The notes: a model not told the origin generated them from the letters alone. 64,000 bases of DNA from Klebsiella huaxiensis (GCF_003261575.2 NZ_CP036175.1:5704001-5768000); one strand, 5' to 3'; positions 45,639 through 59,625 are shown, counted from the first letter of the stretch. Numbers and translations: made by a program.

Positions 45639-46247
45639 TTACTGCCAGTTGCCGTTGCGGATAACGCCGACAGCCAGGCCTTCAATAGTGAAACTTTGCT
45701 GGCGTAAATCCACCACGATTGGGGTAAATTCGCTATTTTCAGGCAGCAGTTCGACGACGTTACCCTGTTTTTTCAGACGCTTCACGGTAACTTCATCGTC
45801 AATGCGGGCCACAACAACCTGGCCATTGCGCACATCCTGAGTTTTATGTACCGCAAGCAGGTCGCCATCCAGTATACCGATGTCTTTCATGGACATTCCG
45901 CTTACGCGCAGCAGAAAATCGGCATTCGGCTTAAACATTGCCGGATCGACCTGGTAGTGGCCTTCGATGTGCTGCTGTGCGAGCAGTGGTTCACCTGCTG
46001 CGACGCGGCCGACAAGCGGCAGGCCGCTTTCTTCTTCCGTCAGCAGACGAATACCGCGGGAGGCACCGGAAACGATCTCGATTGCGCCTTTGCGCGCCAG
46101 CGCTTTCAGGTGTTCTTCCGCCGCGTTTGGGGAACGAAACCCCAAGCGCTGAGCAATCTCCGCACGCGTCGGCGGCATGCCCGTCTGGCTGATATGATCC
46201 CGAATGAGATCAAACACCTCTCGCTGCCTGGTCGTTAACGCTTTCAT
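45639..46247 (-). CDS. lexA: SOS repressor LexA
   Basis: Repressor and self-cleaving serine protease of 202 residues. Winged helix at residues 1-70 ([37 protein letters not shown]), Ala-Gly cleavage site in VAAGEPLLA, catalytic Ser in SGMSMKDIG and Lys in DEVTVKRLK. Autoregulated through two upstream boxes. Confidence 0.99.
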   Translation of the reverse strand: MKALTTRQREVFDLIRDHISQTGMPPTRAEIAQRLGFRSPNAAEEHLKALARKGAIEIVSGASRGIRLLTEEESGLPLVGRVAAGEPLLAQQHIEGHYQVDPAMFKPNADFLLRVSGMSMKDIGILDGDLLAVHKTQDVRNGQVVVARIDDEVTVKRLKKQGNVVELLPENSEFTPIVVDLRQQSFTIEGLAVGVIRNGNWQ

Positions 46248-46255
46248 TCCGCCCC

Positions 46256-46292
46256 CTGGGTGTATATACAGTTATGCTGTGAGTATATACAG
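46256..46292. promoter_or_regulatory. Two LexA boxes controlling lexA-dinF
   Basis: On the minus strand CTGTATATACTCACAG (46277-46292) and CTGTATATACACCCAG (46256-46271), 5 bp apart, the same pair as upstream of E. coli lexA. Confidence 0.96.
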
Positions 46293-46369
46293 CTAACGGT
46301 GATTTTGGAACCACATTTCACACAAAAATCAGGAGTTTCTTTCTGTTTTGCGAGCCGCTATGGCATGGC

Positions 46370-46741
46370 TTAGCGGTAGTTTGACCACAACAGCGTTCCC
46401 CATGTGATCAACGCGATAATAATTGCCAACAGGACCGCCGCAGAGCCCATATCTTTCGCGCGGCCAGACAACTCATGATGTTCAGGGCCAATACGGTCAA
46501 CAACCGCTTCAATCGCGCTGTTGATAATTTCAACTATCATCACTATCAGGACCGAGCCAATCAGCAAAACGCGCGTGATGGCATCGACATCCAGCCAGCA
46601 GGCTATCACCACGGCAATAATGGCAGCGATGCCTTCCTGACGAAATGCGGCCTCATTGATCCACGCCGCACGGAATCCTTTCCAGGAATACCCCGCGGCT
46701 TTAACGATTCGGGTTAACCCAGTGGTATTATTGGCCATCAA
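46370..46741 (-). CDS. dgkA: Diacylglycerol kinase
   Basis: Small trimeric inner-membrane kinase of 123 residues (E. coli 122) that recycles diacylglycerol to phosphatidate. Three transmembrane helices; the catalytic block EIINSAIEAVVDRIGPEHHELSGRAKDMGSAAVLLA is complete. Divergent from plsB. Confidence 0.97.
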   Translation of the reverse strand: MMANNTTGLTRIVKAAGYSWKGFRAAWINEAAFRQEGIAAIIAVVIACWLDVDAITRVLLIGSVLIVMIVEIINSAIEAVVDRIGPEHHELSGRAKDMGSAAVLLAIIIALITWGTLLWSNYR

Positions 46742-46867
46742 ACAAACCTTTTTATGTAAATGACGTCAATGAGTGTACGCGTTTGCCGCGTTACAACGGA
46801 AATTTTGCGCACTTTCTGTTATTCTTGCGGCGCATTTGCATGATTAACCAGAGGCTTCACATCGTCT

Positions 46868-49291
46868 ATGTCTGGCTGGCAACGAATTTACTATAAATTA
46901 CTGAATTTACCATTAAGGGCACTGGTAAAAAGCAAGTCAATTCCGGCACAACCTGCTCAGGAATTGGGCCTGGATACCTCACGTCCCATCATGTACGTCC
47001 TGCCCTACAATTCGAAGGCGGACCTGCTGACGCTTCGCGCTCAATGTCTGGAACATGAATTACCGGACCCGCTTGAGCCGCTGGAGATCGATGGTACCCT
47101 GCTTCCACGCTACGTGTTTATTCATGGCGGCCCGCGTGTTTTCACCTACTACACGCCGAAAGAAGAATCCATCAAGCTGTTCCATGATTATCTGGATCTA
47201 CACCGCAATCATCCCGACCTTGACGTGCAGATGGTGCCGGTTTCGGTGATGTTTGGTCGTGCTCCAGGGCGTGAAAAAGGCGAAGTGAACCCGCCGCTGC
47301 GTATGCTAAACGGCATTCAAAAATTCTTCGCCGTTCTGTGGTTGGGTCGCGACAGCTTTGTGCGTTTCTCGCCTTCGGTCTCTCTGCGCAAAATGGCAGA
47401 CGAGCACGGTACCGATAAAATTATCGCCCAAAAGCTGGCCCGCGTGGCGCGTATGCACTTCGCCCGTCAGCGCCTGGCGGCCGTCGGTCCGCGTTTGCCC
47501 GCACGACAGGATCTGTTCAACAAGCTGCTGGCGTCAAAAGCCATTGCCCGCGCTGTAGAAGACGAAGCGCGTAGCAAGAAAATTTCCCACGAGAAGGCCC
47601 AGCAAAACGCCATCGCCTTGATGGAAGAGATCGCCGCAAACTTCTCTTATGAAATGATTCGCCTGACCGACCGCGTACTGGGCTTCACCTGGAACCGGCT
47701 GTATCAGGGCATTAACGTCCATAACGCCGAGCGCGTACGCCAGCTGGCACATGAAGGCCACGAGATAGTCTACGTCCCGTGCCACCGCAGCCATATGGAC
47801 TATCTGCTGCTCTCTTACGTCATCTATCACCAGGGACTGGTGCCGCCGCATATCGCCGCCGGTATCAACCTGAACTTCTGGCCTGCCGGGCCAATTTTCC
47901 GTCGTGGCGGCGCGTTCTTTATTCGCCGCACCTTCAAAGGGAATAAGCTCTATTCAACGGTGTTCCGCGAATATCTGGGCGAGCTGTTCAGCCGCGGCTA
48001 CTCGGTGGAGTACTTCGTTGAGGGCGGTCGTTCACGTACCGGACGCCTGCTGGACCCAAAAACAGGCACCCTGTCGATGACGATCCAGGCGATGCTGCGC
48101 GGCGGTACCCGCCCTATCACCCTGGTGCCGATTTATATCGGCTACGAGCACGTGATGGAAGTCGGTACCTACGCCAAAGAGCTGCGCGGGGCGACGAAAG
48201 AAAAAGAGAGCCTGCCACAGATGTTGAAAGGCCTCAGCAAACTGCGCAACCTCGGCCAGGGCTACGTCAACTTCGGCGAACCGCTGCCGTTGATGACCTA
48301 TCTCAACCAGCATGTCCCTGACTGGCGCGAGGCTATCGATCCTATCGAAGCGGTCCGCCCGTCATGGTTGACGCCGACGGTGAACAACATCGCCTCCGAT
48401 CTGATGGTGCGTATCAACAACGCCGGCGCGGCAAACGCCATGAACCTGTGCTGTACCGCGCTGCTGGCCTCTCGTCAGCGTTCTCTGACTCGCGAGCAAC
48501 TCACCGAACAGCTGGAGTGCTATCTCGCCCTGCTGCGCAACGTGCCTTATTCGCCGGATGCCACAACACCTGAGGCCTCAGCCAGCGAGCTTATCGACCA
48601 CGCGCTACAGATGAACAAGTTCGAAGTCGAGAAAGACACCATTGGCGATATCATCATTCTGCCGCGCGAGCAGGCAGTGTTGATGACCTATTATCGCAAC
48701 AACATCGCCCACATGCTGGTGATGCCGTCGCTGTTAGCCGCCATTGTGACCCAGCATCGTCGCATTACCCGCGCCGAAATATTGCGTCATGTCGAGATGT
48801 TCTATCCATTCCTGAAGGCTGAGCTGTTCCTGCGTTGGGAGAAAGCCGAGCTGAGGGGGGTCGTCGATGCGCTGATTGCTGAGATGCAGCGTCAAGGACT
48901 GATCGCCCTGAACGAAGACGAAGTGAGTGTCAATCCGTCGCACGCCCGCTCTCTGCAACTGCTGGCCGCTGGCGCACGTGAAACGCTGCAGCGTTATGCC
49001 ATCACCTTCTGGCTGCTGAGTGCCAACCCGTCCATGAACCGCAGTTCGCTGGAGAAAGAGAGCCGCACCGTGGCTCAGCGTCTGTCCGTGCTGCACGGTA
49101 TTAACGCGCCGGAGTTCTTCGATAAGGCGGTGTTCAGTACTCTGGTGTTGACCCTGCGTGACGCAGGCTATATCAGCGATACCGGGGATGCCGAGCCGGA
49201 AGAGACATTAAAGATCTACCGCATGCTGGCAGACCTGATTACTTCTGATGTGCGTTTAACGATTGAAAGCGTTACTCAGGATGAAGCGTAA
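46868..49291 (+). CDS. plsB: Glycerol-3-phosphate acyltransferase
   Basis: Inner-membrane enzyme of 807 residues that puts the first acyl chain on glycerol-3-phosphate. Acyltransferase motifs: [15 protein letters not shown] (HX4D), [52 protein letters not shown] at 46868 is the E. coli-type [12 protein letters not shown] start. Confidence 0.98.
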   Translation: MSGWQRIYYKLLNLPLRALVKSKSIPAQPAQELGLDTSRPIMYVLPYNSKADLLTLRAQCLEHELPDPLEPLEIDGTLLPRYVFIHGGPRVFTYYTPKEESIKLFHDYLDLHRNHPDLDVQMVPVSVMFGRAPGREKGEVNPPLRMLNGIQKFFAVLWLGRDSFVRFSPSVSLRKMADEHGTDKIIAQKLARVARMHFARQRLAAVGPRLPARQDLFNKLLASKAIARAVEDEARSKKISHEKAQQNAIALMEEIAANFSYEMIRLTDRVLGFTWNRLYQGINVHNAERVRQLAHEGHEIVYVPCHRSHMDYLLLSYVIYHQGLVPPHIAAGINLNFWPAGPIFRRGGAFFIRRTFKGNKLYSTVFREYLGELFSRGYSVEYFVEGGRSRTGRLLDPKTGTLSMTIQAMLRGGTRPITLVPIYIGYEHVMEVGTYAKELRGATKEKESLPQMLKGLSKLRNLGQGYVNFGEPLPLMTYLNQHVPDWREAIDPIEAVRPSWLTPTVNNIASDLMVRINNAGAANAMNLCCTALLASRQRSLTREQLTEQLECYLALLRNVPYSPDATTPEASASELIDHALQMNKFEVEKDTIGDIIILPREQAVLMTYYRNNIAHMLVMPSLLAAIVTQHRRITRAEILRHVEMFYPFLKAELFLRWEKAELRGVVDALIAEMQRQGLIALNEDEVSVNPSHARSLQLLAAGARETLQRYAITFWLLSANPSMNRSSLEKESRTVAQRLSVLHGINAPEFFDKAVFSTLVLTLRDAGYISDTGDAEPEETLKIYRMLADLITSDVRLTIESVTQDEA

Positions 49292-49309
49292 CGTTTGAAG
49301 AGCGATCCC

Positions 49310-49384
49310 GGCTTGCGCTACGCTTAGCCGGGCTACCAGACTGTTTGTCGCCCGGCTAAGGCGTTTACGCCGCAAGCCGGGTAA
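49310..49384. repeat. REP-type repeat between plsB and ubiA
   Basis: atcccggcttgcgctacgct...tagccgggcta and gcccggctaaggcg...cgccgcaagccgggta, two palindromic units in the gap between convergent genes. Confidence 0.8.
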
Positions 49385-49393
49385 ACCACAAAA

Positions 49394-50263
49394 CTACTGC
49401 ATATACCCCATCGCCAGGCCAAGAAACAGCACCAGCCCCACATAGTTATTGTTTAAAAACGCCTTAAAGCAGTCATCGCGTTCACGTTTAAATATCAGCT
49501 TCTGCTGCCAGACAAACAGCGCTGCGGCGATAAACAATGACCAGTAATACTCCCAGCCCAGACCGTTCAGCCAGCCTATCGCCGCCATCAAGGCCAGCAC
49601 CGCGACCTGTAAGATGCCGATGATGAGACGATCGTTATCGCCAAACAGAATCGCCGTCGATTTAATGCCAATCTTCACGTCATCATCGCGGTCGACCATT
49701 GCATACTGGGTATCGTAGGCCACCGCCCACAGAATATTGGCGAGAAACATCAGCCAGCAGCTCAACGGCAGAGATTCGCTCACCGCCGAAAATGCCATTG
49801 GAATCGACCAGCCAAACGCCGCTCCCAGCACCACCTGCGGCAGGTGAGTGTAGCGTTTCATAAACGGATAGACCCAGGCCAGCGCCAGCGCGGCGACCGA
49901 CAGCAAAATAGTCATGGTGTTTAAGGTCAACACTAGAAGAAACGAGAACAGTACCAGCACAACAAACAGCGTTCGCGCCTCTTTTTCGGTGACGTCGCCG
50001 CTTGGCAGCGGGCGGCGGGCGGTGCGCTTAACGTGGCCGTCAAACTTACGATCTGCATAGTCATTCACTACGCAACCGGCAGCGCGCATCAGCCAGACGC
50101 CCGCGATAAAAACGGCGAGGATCCACAGCGGTGGTATCCCCGGCGTTGCTACCCACAGCGCCCACAGCGTCGGCCACAGCAGCAGTAACGCGCCAATTGG
50201 GTTGTCAGTACGCATCAGACGATGAAAAGCCAGTAGCTTATTTTGCGTCAGACTCCACTCCAT
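49394..50263 (-). CDS. ubiA: 4-hydroxybenzoate octaprenyltransferase
   Basis: Integral membrane prenyltransferase of ubiquinone synthesis, 289 residues, about eight helices. Both Asp-rich motifs are present: [12 protein letters not shown] and [17 protein letters not shown]. Follows ubiC by 12 bp in one operon. Confidence 0.98.
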   Translation of the reverse strand: MEWSLTQNKLLAFHRLMRTDNPIGALLLLWPTLWALWVATPGIPPLWILAVFIAGVWLMRAAGCVVNDYADRKFDGHVKRTARRPLPSGDVTEKEARTLFVVLVLFSFLLVLTLNTMTILLSVAALALAWVYPFMKRYTHLPQVVLGAAFGWSIPMAFSAVSESLPLSCWLMFLANILWAVAYDTQYAMVDRDDDVKIGIKSTAILFGDNDRLIIGILQVAVLALMAAIGWLNGLGWEYYWSLFIAAALFVWQQKLIFKRERDDCFKAFLNNNYVGLVLFLGLAMGYMQ

Positions 50264-50275
50264 TTTCTTTTCCTC

Positions 50276-50773
50276 TTAATACAACGGCGATGCAGGCAGA
50301 AACAGTTCCGTCAGCAGCAGCGGCTTGCCGCTCAGTCGGAGACGGGAACGACGTCCCCAAAGCTCTGCATGACGACCAATTTCAATAAAGTCACGGGTTA
50401 GCGTAGATGACGTAAAAAGATAGCGGCCCAACGGAGTTTTTCCCAGCTGTTGCAGCGCCAGCTCAGGGCCGCTGAGCGTCGACTCCGGCACGATAGTGCG
50501 ACCGGCCAGCCAGGGTTCATCATTGGCGCAAAGGATAATTTCCCGCAGCCAGTAGCGCGGTTCATCCGCGAGCAGGGTCTCTTCACCCGCCAGCGCTTCG
50601 CGTCCAACAAAACCTTCGTTTACCATGATAACGCTGACTTTTTTCCCCTGTTGCTCAAAACGTTTGGTCATTGAGTCTTCAAGCAATAACCAATCGCGCA
50701 GATGCGCATCCAGCGGGGGCTGAGTGGCAAAATAACGCAGCGCACGCAGTTGCGTCAGCGCAGGATGTGACAT
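50276..50773 (-). CDS. ubiC: Chorismate lyase
   Basis: Makes 4-hydroxybenzoate and pyruvate from chorismate, the first ubiquinone step; 165 residues as in E. coli. ATG at 50773 gives the E. coli N-terminus [14 protein letters not shown]; the frame is open further up without homology. C-terminal two-thirds ([42 protein letters not shown]) is highly conserved. Residues about 15-25 and 55-75 differ most. Confidence 0.97.
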   Translation of the reverse strand: MSHPALTQLRALRYFATQPPLDAHLRDWLLLEDSMTKRFEQQGKKVSVIMVNEGFVGREALAGEETLLADEPRYWLREIILCANDEPWLAGRTIVPESTLSGPELALQQLGKTPLGRYLFTSSTLTRDFIEIGRHAELWGRRSRLRLSGKPLLLTELFLPASPLY

Positions 50774-50961
50774 GCCTGATTCTCCGGAACATAACGAGAA
50801 ACTATTGTATCGCAGAATGGGTCGATGGGGGCGGGCAAACGTCAATATACGATCATCCGCGCAACAGCCATGCAACAGCGGCTATCGCGCGATAAAAAAA
50901 GGTGCGCCCAGGCGGACGCACCTAAAGGCTGTGCCTAAACATCAGCATTGTGGGGAGACGA

Positions 50962-51885
50962 TCACCCCTTGCCTTTTACACTGCTGATAAAGGTGGAACG
51001 AGCAGATTTCGAGCCAAGACGTTCAGCTTCGTTCATCAATTTCAGAGCTTTGTCGATATCGCCTTTCGCGACCGCCTGCTTAATGCCGTTGTTGAAGTAG
51101 GTTTCGGTGTCATCAAGCATCGGCTCGCTTTTCGCCGCCGGGGCTGGGGCGGCTACCGGTGCAGCAACAGGCGCCGCCGTATTACCGACGGTTACAGGGC
51201 CTGGACCGGACGAACCAAACAGTGGGCCGACCAACACGCTAGAGCCGCTATTGGTTTTCACTTTTAGCTTCAGCACGCCATCGGTGGTGTGCCTGGCAAT
51301 CGGGTCTGGAATATCCGGGATCGCGTTGCCTGCGCCTTTAGCGTAAGCCTTCGCCGGATCCATCAACGTTGTGGTTTGCTGTAAATCTTTTTCCGTTGTA
51401 AAGACCAGCACGTAAAGCTTCTGCTGTCCTAATGCCGGAGTCAGGCGCATCACGCCCTCAAGCCGATCTGCGGTCATCACGCCAGGCTGCTGATAGGTAA
51501 AGTAGCTACTGGGGAAGAACGCGGATGGCGTCATATTCTGGTCAAGAATCAGTACGTTCGGGGCAAAAATTTGTTTTTGCTTATTTACTTCGCTAGTGAG
51601 CGTCAGAGTCAGCTCGCCAATATTCGCCGGAACGCTCCAGGCGGCAACCGGGCCAGAGATACCAGCAACATCTAAACGTTGCCCGCCGGTGAGTAAATCA
51701 ACGGACTGCGTCTTAGATTGATCAACTGGAGTCCAGATTAATTGCTGCAGGGCAGCGCCAGGTATGGAGGGGGCTGAACTGGTGTTTTGTGGGACAAAGT
51801 TGACATCGGCAAGGCTAATCCCCGGCACGCATGCCAACATCCCTGCAGATAAACACAGGGCGACGAGAGTTTTCTTCATTTTCAT
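50962..51885 (-). CDS. malM: Maltose operon periplasmic protein MalM
   Basis: Periplasmic protein of 307 residues, last gene of malK-lamB-malM. Signal peptide MKMKKTLVALCLSAGMLACV...SLA; an Ala/Pro-rich linker near 225-250 separates two parts. Chosen start at 51885 matches E. coli. Its role in maltodextrin use is unclear. Confidence 0.96.
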   Translation of the reverse strand: MKMKKTLVALCLSAGMLACVPGISLADVNFVPQNTSSAPSIPGAALQQLIWTPVDQSKTQSVDLLTGGQRLDVAGISGPVAAWSVPANIGELTLTLTSEVNKQKQIFAPNVLILDQNMTPSAFFPSSYFTYQQPGVMTADRLEGVMRLTPALGQQKLYVLVFTTEKDLQQTTTLMDPAKAYAKGAGNAIPDIPDPIARHTTDGVLKLKVKTNSGSSVLVGPLFGSSGPGPVTVGNTAAPVAAPVAAPAPAAKSEPMLDDTETYFNNGIKQAVAKGDIDKALKLMNEAERLGSKSARSTFISSVKGKG

Positions 51886-51997
51886 TGTTCTCACCTCGGA
51901 TAGCATAGATTTAGCGGTAGCCAGGCAATAGCGCGCTAATTCTGAATAATCAGGAGGGGCATAAGCCCCTCCGTGTTACGACATAATGACTACTGAA

Positions 51998-53371
<1,374 letters not shown>

Positions 53372-53384
53372 TTAATGGGAAGCC

Positions 53385-54494
53385 TTACACGCCCGGCTCT
53401 TTATGCAGCCGACGACAAGCGGTGCCATCCTCACGGAATAAATGGCAACGCTCCGGCGGCAAGCCGATGGCGAATGTGGCTCCCTCTTCGACCAGCACCA
53501 CGTCGTTCTGGCGGTAAACCAGGTTTTGACGGATGGCGGGGATCTGGATATGAATTTGTGTTTCGTTACCAAGCTGTTCCACCACCTGAATCACACCTTC
53601 GAGGGTGACGTCGGCGATATCGCTGGGCAGCAGATGTTCCGGGCGAATCCCTAAGGACATATTCGCGCCGACCTGAACGCGGGCGCTGTCCACCGGCAGC
53701 CAGATTTGCTGGCGGTTCGGCAGTTCCACCTGTACCTGTTCAATGGCGGTGGCGGTAACTTTGACCGGCAGGAAGTTCATCTTCGGCGAGCCAATAAAGC
53801 CCGCGACGAAGCGATCCGCCGGGTAGTGATAAAGCTCAAGCGGTTTCCCGACCTGTGCGACGCGACCGGCATCCAGTACTACAATTTTGTCAGCGAGGGT
53901 CATGGCTTCAACCTGGTCGTGGGTCACGTAAATCATCGTGCGGCCAAGGCGCTTATGCAGACGGGAAATCTCGATACGCATCTGTACGCGCAGCGCGGCA
54001 TCAAGGTTAGAGAGAGGTTCATCAAGCAGGAAAACGCGCGGTTCGGCTACCAGGGTACGGCCAATCGCCACACGCTGACGCTGACCGCCGGAAAGCGCTT
54101 TTGGTTTACGCTCCAGCAGATGAGCCAGTTGCAGGACTTCTGCCACCTGGGTGACGCGTTGATTAATCAGGTCTTTTTTAGCACCGGCCAGCTTCAGGCC
54201 GAAAGACATGTTTTCCGCGACGGAAAGGTGGGGGTAAAGCGCATAAGACTGAAACACCATCCCGATACCGCGTTCGGCGGGCGGGACATCGTTCATTCGG
54301 GTATCGCCAATCATAAGATCGCCGCTGGTCACCGTTTCCAGCCCGGCAATCATACGCAGCAGGGTGGATTTGCCGCAGCCCGATGGCCCAACAAACACGA
54401 CGAACTCCCCATCCTGGATCTCGAGATTGATATCTTTCGATACCACCACGTCACCCCAGGCTTTCGTTACATTTCGCAGCTGTACGCTCGCCAT
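53385..54494 (-). CDS. malK: Maltose/maltodextrin import ATPase MalK
   Basis: ATPase of the MalFGK2 importer, 369 residues (E. coli 371). Walker [10 protein letters not shown], signature LSGGQRQRV, Walker B VFLLDEP, and the C-terminal regulatory domain that binds EIIA-Glc and MalT ([24 protein letters not shown]). First gene of malK-lamB-malM; 98 bp to lamB. Confidence 0.98.
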   Translation of the reverse strand: MASVQLRNVTKAWGDVVVSKDINLEIQDGEFVVFVGPSGCGKSTLLRMIAGLETVTSGDLMIGDTRMNDVPPAERGIGMVFQSYALYPHLSVAENMSFGLKLAGAKKDLINQRVTQVAEVLQLAHLLERKPKALSGGQRQRVAIGRTLVAEPRVFLLDEPLSNLDAALRVQMRIEISRLHKRLGRTMIYVTHDQVEAMTLADKIVVLDAGRVAQVGKPLELYHYPADRFVAGFIGSPKMNFLPVKVTATAIEQVQVELPNRQQIWLPVDSARVQVGANMSLGIRPEHLLPSDIADVTLEGVIQVVEQLGNETQIHIQIPAIRQNLVYRQNDVVLVEEGATFAIGLPPERCHLFREDGTACRRLHKEPGV

Positions 54495-54579
54495 GCCCTT
54501 CTCCCTTCGTTACAACCTGTCACTTAACGACACATTCAAGATGGGCTGACTATGCGGCATTCATAGATACGGTAAATCC

Positions 54580-54790
54580 TCCACCCCCGGCTTTTTTATG
54601 GGGGAGGAGACGGGAGGATGAGAGATGACGTCTCGCCTCCAGGGGGGACGGGCTGATAGCGATTTCGTGATGCAGGCTACAAAAATGGCCTCACTTTTAT
54701 GTGCTCCAGAGCTCATAACCGGCATTTCTGCAATGGAGATCACACAAACGAGGGATGGGGCGTAGACATAGGGAGGATGGAAAGAGGTTG
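54580..54790. promoter_or_regulatory. Divergent malK/malE control region with MalT boxes and CRP sites
   Basis: The 369-bp gap between malK and malE holds several purine-rich MalT-type boxes: gggggaggag (54600), gggaggatgag (54612), agggatgggg (54751) and gggaggatgg (54771). A good CRP half-site lies in tgcaatggagatcacaca (54729-54746), and a weaker one in tgtgctccagagctcata (54700-54717). This is the E. coli type of MalT/CRP nucleoprotein arrangement. No gene lies inside. Confidence 0.85.
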
Positions 54791-54854
54791 TTAACAAAGG
54801 AAACTCATCACTGTTAAGCCATCCAAGTGTATCCACGAGCACATCACCAAATAG

Positions 54855-56054
<1,200 letters not shown>

Positions 56055-56104
56055 TACGGTTTCCCTTATTTCTTAGGAAGTAAGGTTTATTGAATACGTT
56101 GTTA

Positions 56105-56226
56105 CACGAAATCATTCGCGCTACATCGAGGCGACAAGGATGCAAATCCCCAGGAGCTTACATCAGTAAGTGACTGGGGTGCGCATCCGCAGCCAACAAA
56201 GAGGTAGCGCGAAGGATAAAGTGTAA
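56105..56226. repeat. ERIC element between malE and malF
   Basis: ERIC core aatccccaggagcttacatc / agtaagtgactggggtg with diverged arms, within the 186-bp malE-malF gap. Confidence 0.9.
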
Positions 56227-56240
56227 AGAGGATGATCCCC

Positions 56241-57785
56241 ATGGATGTCGTGAAAAAGAAACACTGGTGGCAAAGCCCGCAGCTCACATGGTCTGTGATC
56301 GGCTTGCTGTGCCTGCTGGTGGGTTACCTTGTTGTTTTGATGTACGCCCAGGGGGAGTACCTGTTTGCCATCATGACGCTGATTTTAAGCTCGGTTGGCC
56401 TGTATATTTTTTCCAATCGCAAGGCCTATGCCTGGCGCTATGTTTATCCGGGTGTTGCCGGGATGGGACTGTTCGTTCTGTTCCCGTTGATCTGCACCAT
56501 CGCTATCGCTTTTACCAACTACAGCAGCACCAACCAGCTGACCTTCGAACGCGCTCAGCAAGTGCTGATGGATCGCTCCTTCCAGGCGGGTAAATCCTAC
56601 AACTTCGCGCTTTATCCAGCGGGAGATGAATGGAAGCTGGCGCTGACCGATGGTGAGAGCGGCAAAAACTATCTTTCCGACGCCTTTAAATTCGGCGGCG
56701 AGCAGAAGCTGGCCCTAAAAGAGGCTGACGCTCTGCCGGAAGGCGAGCGCGCCAACCTGCGCATCATCACGCAAAACCGTACCGCCCTGAACCAGTTGAC
56801 CGCCATACTGCCGGACGAAAGCAAAGTCATTATGAGCTCTCTGCGTCAGTTCTCCGGAACCCAGCCGCTGTACGCATTGGCTAATGACGGCACGCTGACC
56901 AACAACCAGAGCGGCGTGAAGTATCGCCCGAACGCTGACGTTGGCTTCTACCAGGCCATTAACGCCGATGGCAGCTGGGGCAGCGAGAAGCTGAGTCCAG
57001 GCTATACGGTGACCATCGGCTGGGATAACTTCACCCGCGTGTTCCAGGATGAGGGTATCCAGAAACCGTTCTTCGCAATCTTCGTCTGGACGGTGGTTTT
57101 CTCCATCCTGACCGTTATTCTGACCGTTGCGGTCGGCATGGTGCTCGCCTGTCTCGTACAGTGGGAAGCCCTGAAAGGTAAAGCAATTTACCGCGTACTG
57201 CTGATTCTGCCTTACGCCGTACCGTCGTTTATCTCGATTCTGATTTTCAAAGGGTTGTTCAACCAGAGCTTTGGTGAGATCAACATGATGCTCAGCGCGC
57301 TGTTCGGCATCAAACCGGCCTGGTTTAGCGACCCGACCACCGCGCGCTCCATGATCATCATCGTCAACACCTGGCTGGGCTATCCGTACATGATGATCCT
57401 GTGCATGGGCCTGCTGAAAGCGATTCCTGACGACCTGTATGAAGCCTCGGCAATGGACGGTGCAACCCCGTTCCAGAACTTCTTTAAAATTACGTTCCCG
57501 CTGCTGATTAAGCCGCTGACGCCGCTGATGATCGCCAGCTTCGCCTTTAACTTTAATAACTTCGTACTGATTCAGTTGTTGACCAACGGCGGGCCGGACC
57601 GACTCGGCACCACCACGCCAGCGGGCTATACCGACCTGTTGGTGAGCTATACCTACCGTATCGCCTTCGAAGGCGGTGGCGGCCAGGACTTCGGCCTCGC
57701 GGCGGCTATCGCTACGCTGATCTTCCTGTTAGTAGGCGCGCTGGCGATTATTAACCTGAAAGCCACACGTATGAAGTTTGATTAA
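56241..57785 (+). CDS. malF: Maltose import permease MalF
   Basis: Inner-membrane permease of 514 residues (as E. coli). Three N-terminal helices, the large periplasmic P2 loop (about 93-275) that clamps MalE, then the core with the EAA loop YEASAMDGATPFQNFFKITFPLLIKP. ATG at 56241 follows AGAGGATG; an ATG three codons earlier is not in the family start. Confidence 0.98.
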   Translation: MDVVKKKHWWQSPQLTWSVIGLLCLLVGYLVVLMYAQGEYLFAIMTLILSSVGLYIFSNRKAYAWRYVYPGVAGMGLFVLFPLICTIAIAFTNYSSTNQLTFERAQQVLMDRSFQAGKSYNFALYPAGDEWKLALTDGESGKNYLSDAFKFGGEQKLALKEADALPEGERANLRIITQNRTALNQLTAILPDESKVIMSSLRQFSGTQPLYALANDGTLTNNQSGVKYRPNADVGFYQAINADGSWGSEKLSPGYTVTIGWDNFTRVFQDEGIQKPFFAIFVWTVVFSILTVILTVAVGMVLACLVQWEALKGKAIYRVLLILPYAVPSFISILIFKGLFNQSFGEINMMLSALFGIKPAWFSDPTTARSMIIIVNTWLGYPYMMILCMGLLKAIPDDLYEASAMDGATPFQNFFKITFPLLIKPLTPLMIASFAFNFNNFVLIQLLTNGGPDRLGTTTPAGYTDLLVSYTYRIAFEGGGGQDFGLAAAIATLIFLLVGALAIINLKATRMKFD

Positions 57786-57805
57786 TTGGAATAACCAGGC
57801 GTCAT

Positions 57806-57898
57806 TGGCGCGGGCAGTTTGGGCTCGGCCAGCGCGGAAGAACCGGAACGTACACGTAGTACGTGAGGATTCTGAGCACTGCCCGAGTTCAAAATGGC
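57806..57898. repeat. 80-90-bp palindromic repeat, copy 2, between malF and malG
   Basis: Core 57830-57884 is the reverse complement of 18492-18546 with three mismatches in 55. Flanks cagtttgggctcgg / cccgagttcaaaatg are themselves roughly palindromic. It fills most of the 156-bp malF-malG gap. Confidence 0.85.
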
Positions 57899-57941
57899 AA
57901 GCAAAATAGCCTGGAGCGGTATCAAGGGGAGTAAAAATATT

Positions 57942-58832
57942 ATGGCTATGGTTCAACCCAAATCTCAGAAGCTGCGCCTGGTGACGACGCATCTCCTGCT
58001 ACTGATTTTTATCGCGGCGATTATGTTCCCGCTGCTGATGGTCATCGCTATCTCGCTGCGCGAAGGTAACTTCGCCACCGGTAGCCTGATCCCTGAAAGT
58101 ATCTCCTGGGAGCACTGGCGGCTGGCGTTAGGCTTTAGCGTTGAACACGCTGACGGTCGCGTCACGCCACCGCCCTTCCCGGTCCTGCTGTGGCTGTGGA
58201 ACTCCATCAAAGTGGCGGGCATTACCGCGATAGGTATCGTCGCGCTCTCGACCACCTGTGCTTATGCTTTTGCTCGTATGCGCTTCCCGGGTAAAGCCAC
58301 GCTGCTGAAAGGGATGCTGATTTTCCAGATGTTCCCGGCGGTTCTGTCGCTGGTTGCTCTGTATGCCTTGTTTGATCGCCTCGGACAGTACGTGCCGTTT
58401 GTCGGCCTGAATACCCACGGCGGCGTAATCTTCGCCTATATGGGCGGTATCGCGCTGCACGTCTGGACGATTAAAGGGTATTTCGAGACCATTGACGGCT
58501 CGCTGGAAGAAGCAGCGGCGCTGGATGGCGCGACCCCATGGCAAGCTTTCCGCCTGGTGCTACTCCCGCTGTCGGTACCGATTCTGGCGGTAGTGTTTAT
58601 TCTGTCGTTCATCGCCGCGATTACCGAAGTGCCAGTGGCCTCACTGCTGCTGCGCGATGTGAACAGCTACACCCTGGCGGTCGGTATGCAGCAGTATCTC
58701 AACCCGCAGAACTATCTGTGGGGCGACTTTGCCGCTGCGGCGGTGCTCTCCGCTATCCCGATTACCGTGGTGTTCCTGCTGGCCCAGCGCTGGTTGGTTA
58801 ACGGCCTGACGGCAGGCGGAGTGAAAGGTTAA
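57942..58832 (+). CDS. malG: Maltose import permease MalG
   Basis: Inner-membrane permease of 296 residues, six helices, EAA loop [26 protein letters not shown]-terminal tail [10 protein letters not shown] that reaches into the MalF/MalE binding site. ATG at 57942 follows AAGGGGAG and matches E. coli; the longer frame from 57894 overlaps the repeat. Confidence 0.98.
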   Translation: MAMVQPKSQKLRLVTTHLLLLIFIAAIMFPLLMVIAISLREGNFATGSLIPESISWEHWRLALGFSVEHADGRVTPPPFPVLLWLWNSIKVAGITAIGIVALSTTCAYAFARMRFPGKATLLKGMLIFQMFPAVLSLVALYALFDRLGQYVPFVGLNTHGGVIFAYMGGIALHVWTIKGYFETIDGSLEEAAALDGATPWQAFRLVLLPLSVPILAVVFILSFIAAITEVPVASLLLRDVNSYTLAVGMQQYLNPQNYLWGDFAAAAVLSAIPITVVFLLAQRWLVNGLTAGGVKG

Positions 58833-58844
58833 GTTTCATCGTTA

Positions 58845-58973
58845 GATACTCTAAATAATTCGAGTTGTCGAAAGGCGACAAGCCCGAGAATCCCCAGGAG
58901 CATAGATAACTATGTGACTGGGGTGAGCGGGAGTAGTCAACGCATCAACAACTTGAAGTATGACGAGTATACC
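58845..58973. repeat. ERIC element downstream of malG
   Basis: Nearly canonical 127-bp element: ctctaaataattcgagttgt ... aatccccaggagcatagata / actatgtgactggggtgagc ... acttgaagtatgacgagtat. It lies in the malG-psiE gap (58833-59149), which holds no gene. Confidence 0.95.
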
Positions 58974-59125
58974 CGCCCCAAATTTCAGAGGAGGGACGGT
59001 GGTTCAGTTGCTGTACGCGTCCCCAACCGGGTACGGCAGCCACCACCCTCAGCTGAAAAAGTAAGGCAAATGCCACTGCTATCCTCAACTGGACCCTACA
59101 TAAATTATATTTGTGACTGTTGGTC

Positions 59126-59151
59126 AGCGGCCCTGGAGGCCGCTTTTTTTT
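59126..59151 (+). terminator. Terminator downstream of malEFG
   Basis: agcggcc/ggccgct stem with a 5-nt loop followed by a run of eight T on the plus strand. It abuts the psiE stop. Confidence 0.85.
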
Positions 59152-59560
59152 ATTCGCGTTTCAGGCGGTTAGAGTTACACAGCCAGAGCGTAATCACCAG
59201 AATCAGGATCGCGGCAGAGTAAATCAGCACCGCCATCGGCGAGTCATGATCGATAATAATCAGGCGCACGATAGCGGTAATGCCGATATAGACAAAATAG
59301 CGTAGCGGGAAGTGAAATCCCGATTCGAAGTACTTCACAATCAGCGCAATAAACTCAAAATAGAGGAAGTAAACCACCAGCCCTTCCACCAGCTTGTACT
59401 TGCTGACTGGCTCCGGGGTAAACAGCACGTGCGCCAGATGCAGCGTCTCTTTGCCCAGAAAAACAATCAGAATAATCCCCAGGCACAACAGGCCAAGATT
59501 CAAAACGGTTTGCATTGCGGTTGCGATAAAACTCACCAACGGACGATAAACCGGCGGCAT
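59150..59560 (-). CDS. psiE: Phosphate-starvation-inducible protein PsiE
   Basis: Inner-membrane protein of 136 residues, same length as E. coli PsiE, with four hydrophobic segments ([21 protein letters not shown]..., [22 protein letters not shown]). In E. coli it is activated by PhoB and repressed by CRP; function unknown. Divergent from the GNAT gene. Confidence 0.95.
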   Translation of the reverse strand: MPPVYRPLVSFIATAMQTVLNLGLLCLGIILIVFLGKETLHLAHVLFTPEPVSKYKLVEGLVVYFLYFEFIALIVKYFESGFHFPLRYFVYIGITAIVRLIIIDHDSPMAVLIYSAAILILVITLWLCNSNRLKRE

Positions 59561-59608
59561 AGATACACCTCATAATCATCATTATTTGTAACCTGTATAA
59601 CGCAGAAG

Positions 59609-59625
59609 TGTGATCCAGATCGACA
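59609..59625 (-). promoter_or_regulatory. Candidate CRP site upstream of psiE
   Basis: tgtgatccagatcgaca has a perfect TGTGA half and TCGACA as the other half, about 50 bp from the psiE ATG. It agrees with known CRP control of E. coli psiE. Confidence 0.45.
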
